From: Variovorax boronicumulans
Lineage (GTDB): Bacteria > Pseudomonadota > Gammaproteobacteria > Burkholderiales > Burkholderiaceae_C
Length of the DNA stretch: 64,000 nucleotides
Direction of reading: 5' to 3'
NCBI RefSeq assembly: GCF_019352895.1
Contig: NZ_JAAAFX010000014.1
Span: forward strand, 210,003-274,002
Part shown: in pieces, positions 49,054 through 57,827 of the stretch
Layout of the letters: every line of letters begins with the position of its first letter
Numbering within the stretch: the first letter of the stretch is position 1
The notes under the pieces: generated by a model
What the model was told of the DNA's origin: nothing
The model's database searches: none
Seen by the model: the letters and a program-made list of their open reading frames with translations, nothing else
Translations under genes and position numbers: made by a program

Positions 49054-50772
49054 ATGAGCAATTCTCAGACCAAGGCGGCGCACAAGGCGCTGCGCAAGAA
49101 GGCCGCAGGCAACGGGGCCGGCGAGGGCGGCTTCCGCCAGGCGCAGGCCTGGCTGCACACCTGGTGCGGCCTGTGGTTCTCGTGGCTGCTGTTCGCGGTC
49201 TTCCTGACCGGCACGCTGGCGGTGTTCGACGAACCGATCTCGCACTGGATGACACCCGAGCACCATGCAGAGGAAGCGGCGGCCGCCGCAGCGCCCAAGG
49301 CCGCGACCGCCGGACGCGCGCAGCGCCTCGCCTGGGGCACGGCCTACATGGCCGCGCACCATCCCGCGGCGCAGATGTGGGAGCTCTGGCCTTCCGACGC
49401 ACAGGGCGGCGGCGAACTGAAGGTGTACTGGTTCGATGCCAAGGGCCAGTACGTGGCCGCGGCATTGAACCCCGCGACCGGGGAAGCGCTGGCCGCCGAC
49501 ACCGCGACGCCGGTGCGCGGCACGCTGGCCGGGCATCACTTCGTCGACTTCCACTACGAGCTGCATGCGGGCCAGGTCGGCCTGTGGATCGTGGGCATCG
49601 CCGCGCTGGCCATGCTGGTGGCGCTCGTGTCGGGCGTGATCACGCACAAGCGCATCTTCAAGGACTTCTTCACCTTCCGGCCGAAGAAGGGGCAGCGCAG
49701 CTGGCTCGATGCGCACAACGCGGTCGCGGTGCTCACACTGCCCTTCCAGCTGATGATCGCCTACACCGGCATCGTGATCTCGGGCCTGACCTTCATGCCC
49801 GCGGCCAAGCTCGTGCACTACGGCAGCGACTCCGCCGCGCAGCAGCAGGTCATCGCCGAACTCAGCGGCGGCAAGCCCGCGCGCAGCGGCCGCGCGATGC
49901 CCGTGCCCGACCTCGAATCCTTCGCGGCGCGCGGCCAGGCGCTCATCGGCCAGCCGGTGCGGGCGGTGGTGATCGACCATCCCGGCGATGCGGCGGCGCG
50001 CATCGGCATCTACGGCTGGAACGGCGAGGCCGAGTCGCTGCGCCGGCTGAGCCCGACCACCGGCATGGCCTCGTTCTCGGCGGCCACCGGCGAACTGCTG
50101 CAGGTGCGCCTGCCCGGCGCGGCCGACGGCGGCGCCGCGTCGCTCGCGCAATCGGCGATGGGTGGCCTGCACATGGCGAGCTTCGGGGGCTGGGCCGTGA
50201 AGTGGCTCTACTTCCTCTGCGGCCTGGCCGGCGCCGCGATGATGGGCACGGGCGCGATCCTGTTCATGGTCAAGCGCCGCGGAAAGCATGGCACCGAGTT
50301 CGGCGGCGCCACCGCGCGCGTCTATCGACTGATCGAAGGCCTCAACGTCGCCGCGATCGCCGGGCTGGGCATCGCCTGCACCGGCTACCTCTGGGCCAAC
50401 CGGCTGGTGCCGCTGGGGCTCACGCAGCGTGCCGACTGGGAACTGCGCGTGTTCTTCGGACTGTGGCTGCTGGCGCTGGTCCACGCGCTGCTGCGCAAGC
50501 CGACCGAGGCGTGGCGCGAGCAGCTCGGCTTGCTGGCCGCGCTGTGCCTGCTGCTGCCGGTACTGAACTTCGCCACCACAGGCGACCACCCCTGGGCCCA
50601 GTGGCTGCGCGGCGACTGGGAGAGCGCGGGCGTCGAGGGGATGTCGGTGGCCTTCGGCCTGGCGGCCGTCGCCGCCTTGCGCTTCCTGCGCACGCGCGAA
50701 CGGCATCACGCCGCCGGCGCATCGAAGCCCGTCCTGCGTGCCCCGACCCCCGCTGCGGAGACCGCGCCATGA
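49054..50772 (+). CDS. PepSY-associated membrane protein (PiuB/FoxB-like)
   Basis: A 572-residue inner-membrane protein of the PepSY_TM family. TM1 follows H35 (LHTWCGLWFSWLLFAVFLTGTLAVFDE); further helices are LWIVGIAALAMLVALVSGVITHKR, AVLTLPFQLMIAYTGIVISGL, VKWLYFLCGLAGAAMMGTGAILFM and three more at the C-terminus. Periplasmic loops carry PepSY-like regions and conserved His residues (HHFVDFHYELHAG, GLHMASFGG) suited to haem ligation. FoxB/PiuB relatives are proposed to reduce Fe(III) in siderophores, releasing iron in the periplasm. That role fits the absence of a siderophore ABC importer here. Confidence 0.92.
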   Translation: MSNSQTKAAHKALRKKAAGNGAGEGGFRQAQAWLHTWCGLWFSWLLFAVFLTGTLAVFDEPISHWMTPEHHAEEAAAAAAPKAATAGRAQRLAWGTAYMAAHHPAAQMWELWPSDAQGGGELKVYWFDAKGQYVAAALNPATGEALAADTATPVRGTLAGHHFVDFHYELHAGQVGLWIVGIAALAMLVALVSGVITHKRIFKDFFTFRPKKGQRSWLDAHNAVAVLTLPFQLMIAYTGIVISGLTFMPAAKLVHYGSDSAAQQQVIAELSGGKPARSGRAMPVPDLESFAARGQALIGQPVRAVVIDHPGDAAARIGIYGWNGEAESLRRLSPTTGMASFSAATGELLQVRLPGAADGGAASLAQSAMGGLHMASFGGWAVKWLYFLCGLAGAAMMGTGAILFMVKRRGKHGTEFGGATARVYRLIEGLNVAAIAGLGIACTGYLWANRLVPLGLTQRADWELRVFFGLWLLALVHALLRKPTEAWREQLGLLAALCLLLPVLNFATTGDHPWAQWLRGDWESAGVEGMSVAFGLAAVAALRFLRTRERHHAAGASKPVLRAPTPAAETAP

Positions 50773-51128
50773 ACACCACCACCGCCTCGCTGCTGGCGCT
50801 CGCACTGGCCTTCGCCGGCATGGCGGCGCTGGGTTTCGCGATGGACCGTCACCATGAGCAGCTCACGCGACGCCGCGCGACGCCGACCCTGCAACGCAGG
50901 CTGTTGCGCGGCCTGGGCAGCCTGCTGATCGCGCTCGCGCTGGCGCCTTGCCTGCTCGCCTGGGGCACCAGCGTGGGCACCGTCGCGTGGCTGGGTTTCC
51001 TGAGCGCCGGCGCGCTGGGCGTGGCGCTGCTGCTGCCCTACCTGCCCCGCACGACGGCCACGGGCGCGGCCGTGGCCGGCGTGGCCTGCCTGGGCTGGTC
51101 GCTAGCGTCGCCTTCCCTTTCTTTCTGA
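50769..51128 (+). CDS. DUF3325 small membrane protein
   Basis: A 119-residue DUF3325 protein with three to four hydrophobic helices (ASLLALALAFAGMAALGFAM, LGSLLIALALAPCLLAW, WLGFLSAGALGVALLLPYL and a C-terminal one). RHHEQLTRRR forms a basic loop after the first helix. In siderophore loci it accompanies DUF3649 and PepSY proteins, perhaps as subunits of one membrane complex. Its start overlaps the PepSY gene stop (ATGA), so translation is coupled. Confidence 0.87.
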   Translation: MNTTTASLLALALAFAGMAALGFAMDRHHEQLTRRRATPTLQRRLLRGLGSLLIALALAPCLLAWGTSVGTVAWLGFLSAGALGVALLLPYLPRTTATGAAVAGVACLGWSLASPSLSF

Positions 51129-51189
51129 GCGGCCACCGATGGCGGCCCTCGAACTTCTTTCATCCGATTCCTCCAAGGTGCCTTCACCC

Positions 51190-51843
51190 ATGACGTTCCT
51201 GTCCTCGTTCCGCCTTTGTTCGCTGACCCGCTCCTTGTCGCTGGCCGCTGCGCTCGTCTCGCTCGCCGGTGCCTCGCAGGCGCAGTACCTCTGGCTGCAA
51301 CGCGAAGGCCCGGTGGTCGAGGCGCGCATGGGCGATCTCGCCAAGGGCGGCCAGCCGCTGGCCGGCCTGCTGGCGCCGCGCGCCTTCCTGGCCGACGGCA
51401 AGGACCTGCCGCTCGCGGCCGAGGCCGAGCGCCTGGCCATCTCCGCGCCCGCCGCCCCCGCCGACCTGCGCGTGGTCACCAGCCGCGTCGACGGCGCGTC
51501 CGGCACCCCCGTCCTCAACTACTACCAGGCCAAGTTCGGCCGTGCCGAGACCAAGGCGGTGAACGACCTGGAACTGGTGCCGACCGAGCCCAACGGCAAT
51601 ACCTTCAAGCTGGTCTGGAAGGGCAACACCGTGGCCGCATCGCAGGTCAACGTCGACACCTCCGAAGGCTGGCGCCGCGTGCTCAAGCCCTCGAAGGACG
51701 GCACCGTCACGCTGGGCACGCCGTTCCCCGGCCTGTACCTGCTCGAGGTCACGGCGCGCGTCAACGGCGCGGTCACGGTCGACGGCAAGAAGTACGAAGA
51801 CGTGCGCCACACCGCCACGCTGAGCTTCGAGGTGGCCCGCTGA
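51190..51843 (+). CDS. Periplasmic DUF4198-family protein
   Basis: A 217-residue exported protein. The signal peptide is about 1-33 (SLAAALVSLAGASQAQ), followed by YLWLQREGPVVEARMG. Many DUF4198 proteins begin the mature chain with a metal-binding His; here Gln-Tyr replaces it. The rest is an immunoglobulin-like beta domain ending GLYLLEVTARVNGAVTVDGKKYEDVRHTATLSF. It may bind metal or siderophore in the periplasm next to the PepSY complex. The ATG at 51190 (MTFLSSFR) is chosen over an upstream in-frame ATG at 51139, which lacks signal-peptide sense. Confidence 0.82.
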   Translation: MTFLSSFRLCSLTRSLSLAAALVSLAGASQAQYLWLQREGPVVEARMGDLAKGGQPLAGLLAPRAFLADGKDLPLAAEAERLAISAPAAPADLRVVTSRVDGASGTPVLNYYQAKFGRAETKAVNDLELVPTEPNGNTFKLVWKGNTVAASQVNVDTSEGWRRVLKPSKDGTVTLGTPFPGLYLLEVTARVNGAVTVDGKKYEDVRHTATLSFEVAR

Positions 51844-53045
51844 TGGCGGTGGCGGCGCGTCCCGTGCGCGGCCGGCGTGCGCTCGCGATCGTGCTGGCGG
51901 CGGCCGTCGTGGCCGGCGGCGCGCTCTGGTGGTGGAAGGCGCGGCCCTCGGTGGCATACCAGACCCAGGCCGTGGCGCGCGGCGACGTCGAGTCGACCGT
52001 CACCGCCATCGGCACGCTGCAGCCGCGCAGCTACGTCGACGTGGGCGCGCAGGTCTCGGGGCTGATCCAGCGCCTGCCGGTGGAACCCGGCAGCGTGGTG
52101 AAGAAGGGGCAGCTGCTGGTCGAGATCGACCCGAGCGTGCAGCAGGCCACGGTCGATGCGGGCCGCGCCGCGCTGGCGGGGCTGCGGGCGCAGCGCACCG
52201 ACCAGCAGTCGCAGCACCGGCTGGCCGTGCAGCAGCTCGCGCGCCAGAAGCAGATGGCGGCCGAGGGCGCCACGCGCGACGAAGACCTGCAGACGGCCGA
52301 GGCCACGCTGGCCTCGACCGCCGCCAAGGTCGCGCACCTCGAGGCGCAGATCGCGCAGACCCAGGCCACCCAGCGCGCCGAGGAGGCCCGGCTGGGCTAC
52401 ACGCGCATCTTCGCGCCGATGGCCGGCACGGTGGTGTCGGTGGAGGCGCGCGCCGGCCAGACCCTCAACGCCACCTACCAGACGCCGAACATCCTGCGCA
52501 TCGCCGACCTGTCGTCGATGACGGTCTGGACCGAGGTCAGCGAGGCCGACGTGCGCCGCGTGAAGGCCGGCATGCCGGTCTACTTCACCACGCTGGGCGG
52601 CGTCGACAGCGCGGTGCCGCGCCGGTGGTCGGCCCAGGTGCGCCAGGTGCTGCCCGCACCGCCCGTGCCCGAAGGCCAGGCCAGCGTCAAGGCCGCGGGC
52701 GGCGCGGCGCCCGGTGCCGCCAAGGCGGTGGTCTACACCGTGCTGTTCGATGTCGACAACGCCGACGGCGAACTCATGCCGCAGATGACCGCGCAGGCGG
52801 GCTTCGTCACCGCGCAGGCCAAGGGCGTGCTCGCCGTGCCGCTGGCCGCGCTCACGCCCGTCGAGGGCGAGCAGGGCACCTACACCGCACGCGTGCTCGG
52901 CGCCGACGGCAAGCCCGCGGCGCGCACGGTGCGCGTGGGCATCCGCAGCCGTCACCAGGCCGAAGTTCGGCAGGGCCTGGCGGAGGGCGATCGCCTGGTC
53001 ATCGGCGAGACCCCGGTGGGCGGCGTGCGGTGGATCCAGTGGTGA
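51843..53045 (+). CDS. MacA-type periplasmic adaptor
   Basis: A 400-residue membrane-fusion protein. A single N-terminal helix (ALAIVLAAAVVAGGALWWW) anchors it. Then come the lipoyl half-motif YVDVGAQVSGLIQRLPVEPGSVVKKGQLLVEID, a coiled-coil hairpin (about 100-175, rich in Gln and Ala) and the returning lipoyl strand LGYTRIFAPMAGTVVSV, followed by beta-barrel and membrane-proximal domains. It links MacB to the outer-membrane channel. The start overlaps the DUF4198 stop (TGATG), placing the exporter in the iron operon. PvdR of the pyoverdine recycling pump is the best-known relative in such a setting. Confidence 0.92.
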   Translation: MAVAARPVRGRRALAIVLAAAVVAGGALWWWKARPSVAYQTQAVARGDVESTVTAIGTLQPRSYVDVGAQVSGLIQRLPVEPGSVVKKGQLLVEIDPSVQQATVDAGRAALAGLRAQRTDQQSQHRLAVQQLARQKQMAAEGATRDEDLQTAEATLASTAAKVAHLEAQIAQTQATQRAEEARLGYTRIFAPMAGTVVSVEARAGQTLNATYQTPNILRIADLSSMTVWTEVSEADVRRVKAGMPVYFTTLGGVDSAVPRRWSAQVRQVLPAPPVPEGQASVKAAGGAAPGAAKAVVYTVLFDVDNADGELMPQMTAQAGFVTAQAKGVLAVPLAALTPVEGEQGTYTARVLGADGKPAARTVRVGIRSRHQAEVRQGLAEGDRLVIGETPVGGVRWIQW

Positions 53046-55018
53046 GGGGTGCCGCGCCGAACGTGCCCTTGATCGCGCTGCGGGGCATCCGCAAGCGCTA
53101 CGGCGGCAACGGCAGCGGCCGGCCGCAGGTCGAGGTGCTGCGCGGCCTCGACCTCGACATCCACCAGGGCGAGTTCGTCGCGGTGGTCGGCAGCTCGGGT
53201 TCGGGCAAGTCCACGCTGATGAACCTGCTGGGCTGCCTGGACCGCCCCAGCGAGGGCAGCTACCACTTCGACGGCCATGACGTGGCATCGCTCGGTGCCG
53301 ACGAGCTGGCCTGGCTGCGGCGCGAGGCCTTCGGCTTCGTGTTCCAGGGCTACCACCTGATCGCGACCGAATCGGCGCGCGAGAACGTCGAGGTGCCGGC
53401 CATCTACGCCGGCATGCCCGAGCACGAACGCGCGCAACGCGCGGCCGCGCTGCTGGGCCGGCTGGGCCTGCCCGACAAGCTCGAGAACCGGCCCAACCAG
53501 CTGTCCGGCGGGCAGCAGCAACGCGTGTCGATCGCGCGCGCGCTGATGAACGGCGGCCGCATCATCCTGGCCGACGAACCCACGGGCGCGCTCGATTCGA
53601 AGAGCGGCGCCGAGGTGATGGCGCTGCTGCGCGAGCTGGCCGACGCCGGGCACACGGTGATCGTCATCACGCACGACCGCGAGGTGGCGGCGCAGGCGCG
53701 CCGCGTGATCGAGATCCGCGACGGCGAGATCGTCGGCGACAGCGCACAGGGCACGGCGCCGATCCTCTCGGGCCAGACCCTGCCAAGGCTCGACATGGCC
53801 GAGGCCGCGCAGGCCGGTGGCGCCTCGTTTGCGGCCGACGTGCGCGAGGCCGCACGCACCGCCTGGCGCGGCATGCGGCTGAACCGCGCGCGCACCGGCC
53901 TCACGCTGCTGGGCATCGTGATCGGCGTGGCCTCGGTGATCGTGATGCTGGCCATCGGCGAGGGCGCACGCCAGCGCGTGGTGCAGCAGATGGGCACCAT
54001 GGGCACGGCCATCCTCTACCTGGGCAGCCGCCCACCGCCCACGGGCGGGCCCGCCGGCATGCTCACGCCGGAAGACCTCGAAGCGGTGGCTGCATTGCCC
54101 GAGATCCGGCGGGTGCTGCCGGTGATCGGCGACCCGATCACCGTGCGCTACGGCAGCGCCGATCGCCAGGTCTACGTCTTCGCCGCCAGCGAGGAGATGC
54201 CGCTGGTGCACCACTGGCCGGTGGCGCTGGGCCGCTACTACACCGACGCCGAAGACCACGATCTCGCACCGCTGGTGGTGCTGGGCCACAAGGCGCATCG
54301 CCACTTCTTTCCCGACACGCCCAACCCGCTGGGCAAGCAGCTGCTGATCGGCCACTCGCCCTTCGAGGTGATCGGCGTGATGGCCGAGCGCGGTGCCGAC
54401 TCCGGTGCGCAGGACTACGACGACATGGTCTTCATCCCCTACCGCGCCGGCCGTGCGCGGGTCTACCAGGTGCAGACCCAGCCCGACTACGTGGTGGTCG
54501 AGGCCGCCTCCTCGGCCGACGTGCTGCCGGCCGAGCGCGCCATGAAGGCGCTGCTGCTGTCGCGCCATGGCCGCGAGGACTTCGGCATCGGCAACGCCGG
54601 CGCACGGCTGCAGGCCGAGGCCGCCACGCGCCAGAGCATGACCGTGATGCTGGGCCTGATCGCCGCGGTGTCGCTGGTGGTCGGCGGCATCGGCGTGATG
54701 AACGTGATGCTGATGACGGTGCGTGAACGCACGCGCGAAATCGGCATCCGCATGGCGACCGGCGCCCGCCAGCGCGACATCTTGCGCCAGTTCCTGACCG
54801 AGGCCGTGCTGGTGACCGTCACCGGCGGTGCCGTGGGGGTGGCGTTGGGCGTGCTGATCGCGGCGGTGCTGATCGCCTTCACGGTGCCGGTGGTGCTGTC
54901 GGTGACGGCCATGGCCGGCGCCTTCCTGTGCGCCGTGGCCACCGGCCTGGTGTTCGGCTACATGCCGGCCAAGACCGCCGCGCGGCTCGATCCGGTCGTG
55001 GCGCTGGCGGGGGAATGA
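53042..55018 (+). CDS. MacB-type ABC exporter (ATPase plus permease)
   Basis: A 658-residue fused exporter. The N-terminal ATPase has Walker A GSSGSGKST, signature LSGGQQQR, Walker B IILADEPTGALDS and VIVITHDREVAAQA. After about residue 270 come the first membrane helix (TLLGIVIGVASVIVMLAIGEGARQ), a large periplasmic domain and three C-terminal helices typical of FtsX-like permeases. The start is GTG 53042, overlapping the MacA stop (GTGA); an in-frame GTG seven codons later is possible. It should pump periplasmic substrates outward, like PvdT for spent pyoverdine. Confidence 0.93.
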   Translation: MRGAAPNVPLIALRGIRKRYGGNGSGRPQVEVLRGLDLDIHQGEFVAVVGSSGSGKSTLMNLLGCLDRPSEGSYHFDGHDVASLGADELAWLRREAFGFVFQGYHLIATESARENVEVPAIYAGMPEHERAQRAAALLGRLGLPDKLENRPNQLSGGQQQRVSIARALMNGGRIILADEPTGALDSKSGAEVMALLRELADAGHTVIVITHDREVAAQARRVIEIRDGEIVGDSAQGTAPILSGQTLPRLDMAEAAQAGGASFAADVREAARTAWRGMRLNRARTGLTLLGIVIGVASVIVMLAIGEGARQRVVQQMGTMGTAILYLGSRPPPTGGPAGMLTPEDLEAVAALPEIRRVLPVIGDPITVRYGSADRQVYVFAASEEMPLVHHWPVALGRYYTDAEDHDLAPLVVLGHKAHRHFFPDTPNPLGKQLLIGHSPFEVIGVMAERGADSGAQDYDDMVFIPYRAGRARVYQVQTQPDYVVVEAASSADVLPAERAMKALLLSRHGREDFGIGNAGARLQAEAATRQSMTVMLGLIAAVSLVVGGIGVMNVMLMTVRERTREIGIRMATGARQRDILRQFLTEAVLVTVTGGAVGVALGVLIAAVLIAFTVPVVLSVTAMAGAFLCAVATGLVFGYMPAKTAARLDPVVALAGE

Positions 55019-56397
55019 AAGAACGCATGCAGAGAAGCTTCATCACCCTCGGCGTCAGCGTGCTGCTCGCCGCCTGCGTGACGGCGCCGCGCCCGCCCGA
55101 GGTCGCAGCGCCTGCGCTGCCGACGCGATGGCAGGCGCCTGCGTCCGAATGCGCCGCATGCGGCGGCTGGCAGGCCTTCGGCAGCGCCGAGCTCGAGGCG
55201 CTGACCGCGCAGGCGCTGGCGCAGAACCTCGACCTGGCCGCCGCGGCCGCCCGCGTGGCACAGGCCGACGCGACGGCACGCATCGCCGGCGCCGCGCTGC
55301 AGCCCGGTGTGACGGCGCAGCTCGACGCAAGCCGGCAGGACCGGCTGGGCGGCGAGGCCGTCGTCGCCGGCCGCAGCTTGGGCGCGAGCCTGAGCGCGCA
55401 GTACGAGCTCGACTTCTGGGGCCGCCATCGCGCAGCCCGCGACAGCGCGCTGCGCGGCCTGCAGGCCAGCGTGTTCGACCGTGACACGGTGCGCCTCGGG
55501 CTCATCGCCAGCGTGGCCTCCACCTGGCTGCAGGCGGTGTCGACCGGCGAGCGCAGCGAGATCGCCACGCTGAACCTGTCGCGTGCCACGCGCGTGCTGG
55601 CGCTGGTCGAATCCCGCGCCCGTGCCGGTGCCGCCACGCCGCTCGAACTCGCGCAGCAACGCGGCCTCGTGGCCACGCAGGCGCGCAGCCTCGCTGCGCT
55701 GCGCCAGCAGGCCGTCGATGCGCGCACCACGCTGGCGCTGTTGCTGGGCGAGACCGGCGCGCGCGCGCTGCGCACCCCCTCGCTCGAGGTCCTGGTGCCG
55801 CCGGAACTGGGCGCCGGTCTGCCGTCCGGACTGTTGGCGCGCCGGCCCGACGTCGCCGCCGCCGAAGCCCGGCTGGCGGCGGCCGATGCCGATGTGGCCG
55901 CGGCGCGCGCCGCGATGCTGCCGCGCGTGACGCTGGGCGGCAGCCTGGGCTATGCGGGCGATCGGATGCGCACGCTGCTCGACAACCCGCTCTACAGCCT
56001 GGCCGCCGGTCTGGCCGCACCGGTGTTCGACGCCGGGCGGCTCGCCGCCGAAGCCGACCAGGCGACGGCCCGCCGCACCGAACTGCTGGCCAACTACCAC
56101 CAGGCCATCGTCGCGGCCTTCGGCGACGTCGAGGTGGCGCTGAACGCGGTGGACGGGAGCAGGGCGCAGGCCGAGGCACAGTCCGAGGAACTGCTGCAGG
56201 CCGGCCGCGCCGCGACGCTGGCCGAGTCGCGCTACCGTGCCGGCGCCGAAACGCTGCTGACGCTGCTCGATGCCCAGCGCACGCTCTATGCCGCGCAGGA
56301 CGAGGCCGTGCAGGCGCGGTTGGCGCGCCTGCAGGCGGGCGTGGCGCTGCACCGCGCGCTGGGCGGTGGCTGGCAGGTGGCGGAGCTTGGGCGATGA
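55015..56397 (+). CDS. Outer-membrane efflux lipoprotein (NodT/OpmQ type)
   Basis: A 460-residue TolC-family channel. The lipobox LLAAC gives an acylated Cys at residue 21 (or 17 from the Met at 55027). Two repeated OEP domains are visible: the first with LDLAAAAARVAQADATARIAGAALQPGV and YELDFWGRHRAARDS, the second with RRPDVAAAEARLAAADADVAAARAAMLP and AAPVFDAGRLAAE. It completes a MacAB-type tripartite pump. The start overlaps the MacB stop (ATGA), and the stop overlaps the Fur-like gene. Confidence 0.92.
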   Translation: MKERMQRSFITLGVSVLLAACVTAPRPPEVAAPALPTRWQAPASECAACGGWQAFGSAELEALTAQALAQNLDLAAAAARVAQADATARIAGAALQPGVTAQLDASRQDRLGGEAVVAGRSLGASLSAQYELDFWGRHRAARDSALRGLQASVFDRDTVRLGLIASVASTWLQAVSTGERSEIATLNLSRATRVLALVESRARAGAATPLELAQQRGLVATQARSLAALRQQAVDARTTLALLLGETGARALRTPSLEVLVPPELGAGLPSGLLARRPDVAAAEARLAAADADVAAARAAMLPRVTLGGSLGYAGDRMRTLLDNPLYSLAAGLAAPVFDAGRLAAEADQATARRTELLANYHQAIVAAFGDVEVALNAVDGSRAQAEAQSEELLQAGRAATLAESRYRAGAETLLTLLDAQRTLYAAQDEAVQARLARLQAGVALHRALGGGWQVAELGR

Positions 56398-56852
56398 GCG
56401 TCGCACCCGGGGGCATCGTCCAGCGGCTGCGCGCCGCACGGCTGCGGCCCACCGTGGCCCGTATCGGCGCGCTGCAGATCGTCGAGGCTGCGGCACCCGA
56501 AAGCCTGTGCGCCGAGGAAGTGTTCCGCCAGATGCTGCTGCGGGGGACGCACGCCAGCATCGGCACCGTCTACCGGACGCTGCAGCAGCTCGAGGCGGTA
56601 GGGCTGCTGCGCAAGGAGTGGGGCGCGGGGCGCAAGGCCTTCTATGGCCTGGGCCTGGCCGAAGGCGAGGACGCCCCGCTGCGCCTGGTGTGCGGCCACA
56701 GCGGCCGCAGCGTGCTGCTCAGCGACCCCGAACTCCGCGCGCGCCTGGTCTCCGCCGCCTCCGCGCAGGGCATGGACCTGGCCGGACAGGCGCTCACGCT
56801 GCAGGCCGAAGTCCGGCCCCGCGCCGTGGTGCCGTTGCGACGCCGACCCTGA
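56394..56852 (+). CDS. Fur-family protein lacking usual metal ligands
   Basis: A 152-residue member of the Fur superfamily, last gene of the operon. The winged-helix domain is clear: LRAARLRPTVARIGALQIVEAA, CAEEVFRQML and ASIGTVYRTLQQLEAVGLLRKEW. The metal-sensing half is degenerate. The HHHDH-type cluster is missing, the structural CxxC is reduced to one Cys (C100 in VCGHSGRS), the C-terminal CxxC is absent, and the only His residues are H53 and H102. It probably cannot sense iron like Fur and may be a constitutive or differently gated local regulator. Confidence 0.85.
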   Translation: MSVAPGGIVQRLRAARLRPTVARIGALQIVEAAAPESLCAEEVFRQMLLRGTHASIGTVYRTLQQLEAVGLLRKEWGAGRKAFYGLGLAEGEDAPLRLVCGHSGRSVLLSDPELRARLVSAASAQGMDLAGQALTLQAEVRPRAVVPLRRRP

Positions 56853-56938
56853 GGACCGTGCCTTCCGTCGCGGATCGGGGGCTGCATTGCATTCTGGAGT
56901 CGCAAAAAGTTTCCTAAAGTACTACTCTATGCCCCAGC

Positions 56939-57139
56939 ATGAAGTACTTTGTCTTCAAAACCGCCGGAATGCGCTGGGTCTGGGAACTGCGCATGAACGA
57001 AGGCGAGGTACTCGCCCGGAGTCCGCGCGAATTCGCACACCTCGAACAGGCCATCGCCTCGATCCAGCTGGTGCAGTTTGCCGCCTCGGGCGCCTTGATC
57101 GTCGATGCCGACGGCCGGCGCCTCGCATTGCGCGCCTGA
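56939..57139 (+). CDS. YegP-like (DUF1508-type) small protein, copy 2
   Basis: A 66-residue paralogue of the gene at 23031: MKYFVFKTAGMRWVWELRM, then EGEVLARSPREFAHLEQAI, with the W-x-W-x-L core kept. The end DADGRRLALRA differs. The start ATG is set by alignment with copy 1; the ribosome site is poor. It lies 100 bp before the tRNA gene. Confidence 0.7.
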   Translation: MKYFVFKTAGMRWVWELRMNEGEVLARSPREFAHLEQAIASIQLVQFAASGALIVDADGRRLALRA

Positions 57140-57239
57140 TGCGGCCCTGAGGCCGGCCGCCCCCGCGTCGCGTGGCAGAATCCGGGGCCGACGCCGCAGT
57201 GCATCGCCGCACGCCCTCTCGCTGGCGTCCCTTCTTTTT

Positions 57240-57316
57240 CTGCCCGTAGCTCAGTTGGATAGAGCACCTGCCTTCTAAGCAGGTTGTCAGAGGTTCGATC
57301 CCTCTCGGGCAGGCCA
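57240..57316 (+). tRNA. tRNA-Arg (UCU)
   Basis: A 77-base tRNA. The acceptor stem CTGCCCG pairs fully with CGGGCAG; D arm GCTC...GAGC; anticodon stem CCTGC/GCAGG with loop CTTCTAA, anticodon TCT at 57274-57276; T arm AGAGG-TTCGATC-CCTCT. G73 and an encoded CCA end it at 57316. It reads AGA (and AGG) codons, which are rare in this GC-rich genome. Confidence 0.97.
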
Positions 57317-57568
57317 CTTCATCTCTAACTTTCCTGGAAGTCTCTGACTTTCAGCGGGTCGCAGAGCTCCGTTTGGCGGTCTTGTGGCGCATGTCGTCGC
57401 TGGTCTGCCCTCCGTCGCGTGCTCTCCCCGGGTATGTACTGCGCCCACTCCGTCGGTCCGACCCTTGCCAGGGCTTTGGTGCAGGCGTGGCAATGGGCAT
57501 TCCTGACTTGGTGCGTTTGCCGTGTCGGCCTGTGCAGTGGCTGTCATGTGGCACCGGCCTACAGTCTT
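57317..57568. other. Gap after the tRNA with no gene seen
   Basis: About 250 bases of more mixed composition than the surroundings. I see no convincing coding frame, no integrase, and no second copy of the tRNA 3' end that would mark an attachment site. Confidence 0.5.
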
Positions 57569-57592
57569 TCATTTTCTTTGAAAACAAAATGA
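57569..57592. promoter_or_regulatory. 24-base palindrome just before a small gene
   Basis: TCATTTT (57569-57575) and AAAATGA (57586-57592) are exact inverted arms, and the 10-base centre CTTTGAAAAC is itself nearly symmetrical. It ends 4 bases before the ATG at 57597, so it covers the place of the ribosome site. It could be an operator or a translation-blocking hairpin. Confidence 0.5.
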
Positions 57593-57596
57593 CTAC

Positions 57597-57797
57597 ATGG
57601 AAACCCTCGACGATGAAGCGTTGGCCTCCGCTGCGTTCGTGCTGCGGATTCGCGCTGCCAACGGCGATCGGGACGCTTTGCGAGAGGCCGAGCGGCTCGA
57701 ACGCATCCTGAAGTCGCGACTCGGTCCGACGCCTTCGGGCCATGCGCCGCTGGAAGTCACGCAGCGGGAACGCAAGCCGTGGTGGCGGTTTTGGTAG
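57597..57797 (+). CDS. Small hypothetical protein, 66 residues
   Basis: Not recognised. It has an acidic helical N-terminal half (METLDDEALASAAFVLRIRAANG, then DALREAERLERILKSRLG) and a basic aromatic end KPWWRFW. The Trp/Arg tail could touch a membrane surface. No clear Shine-Dalgarno site is seen; the palindrome at 57569 occupies that position. A 59-residue membrane protein gene follows after 30 bp. Confidence 0.6.
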   Translation: METLDDEALASAAFVLRIRAANGDRDALREAERLERILKSRLGPTPSGHAPLEVTQRERKPWWRFW

Positions 57798-57827
57798 CCA
57801 TGCGTCCCATGAGCCGGAGGTAGCGCC

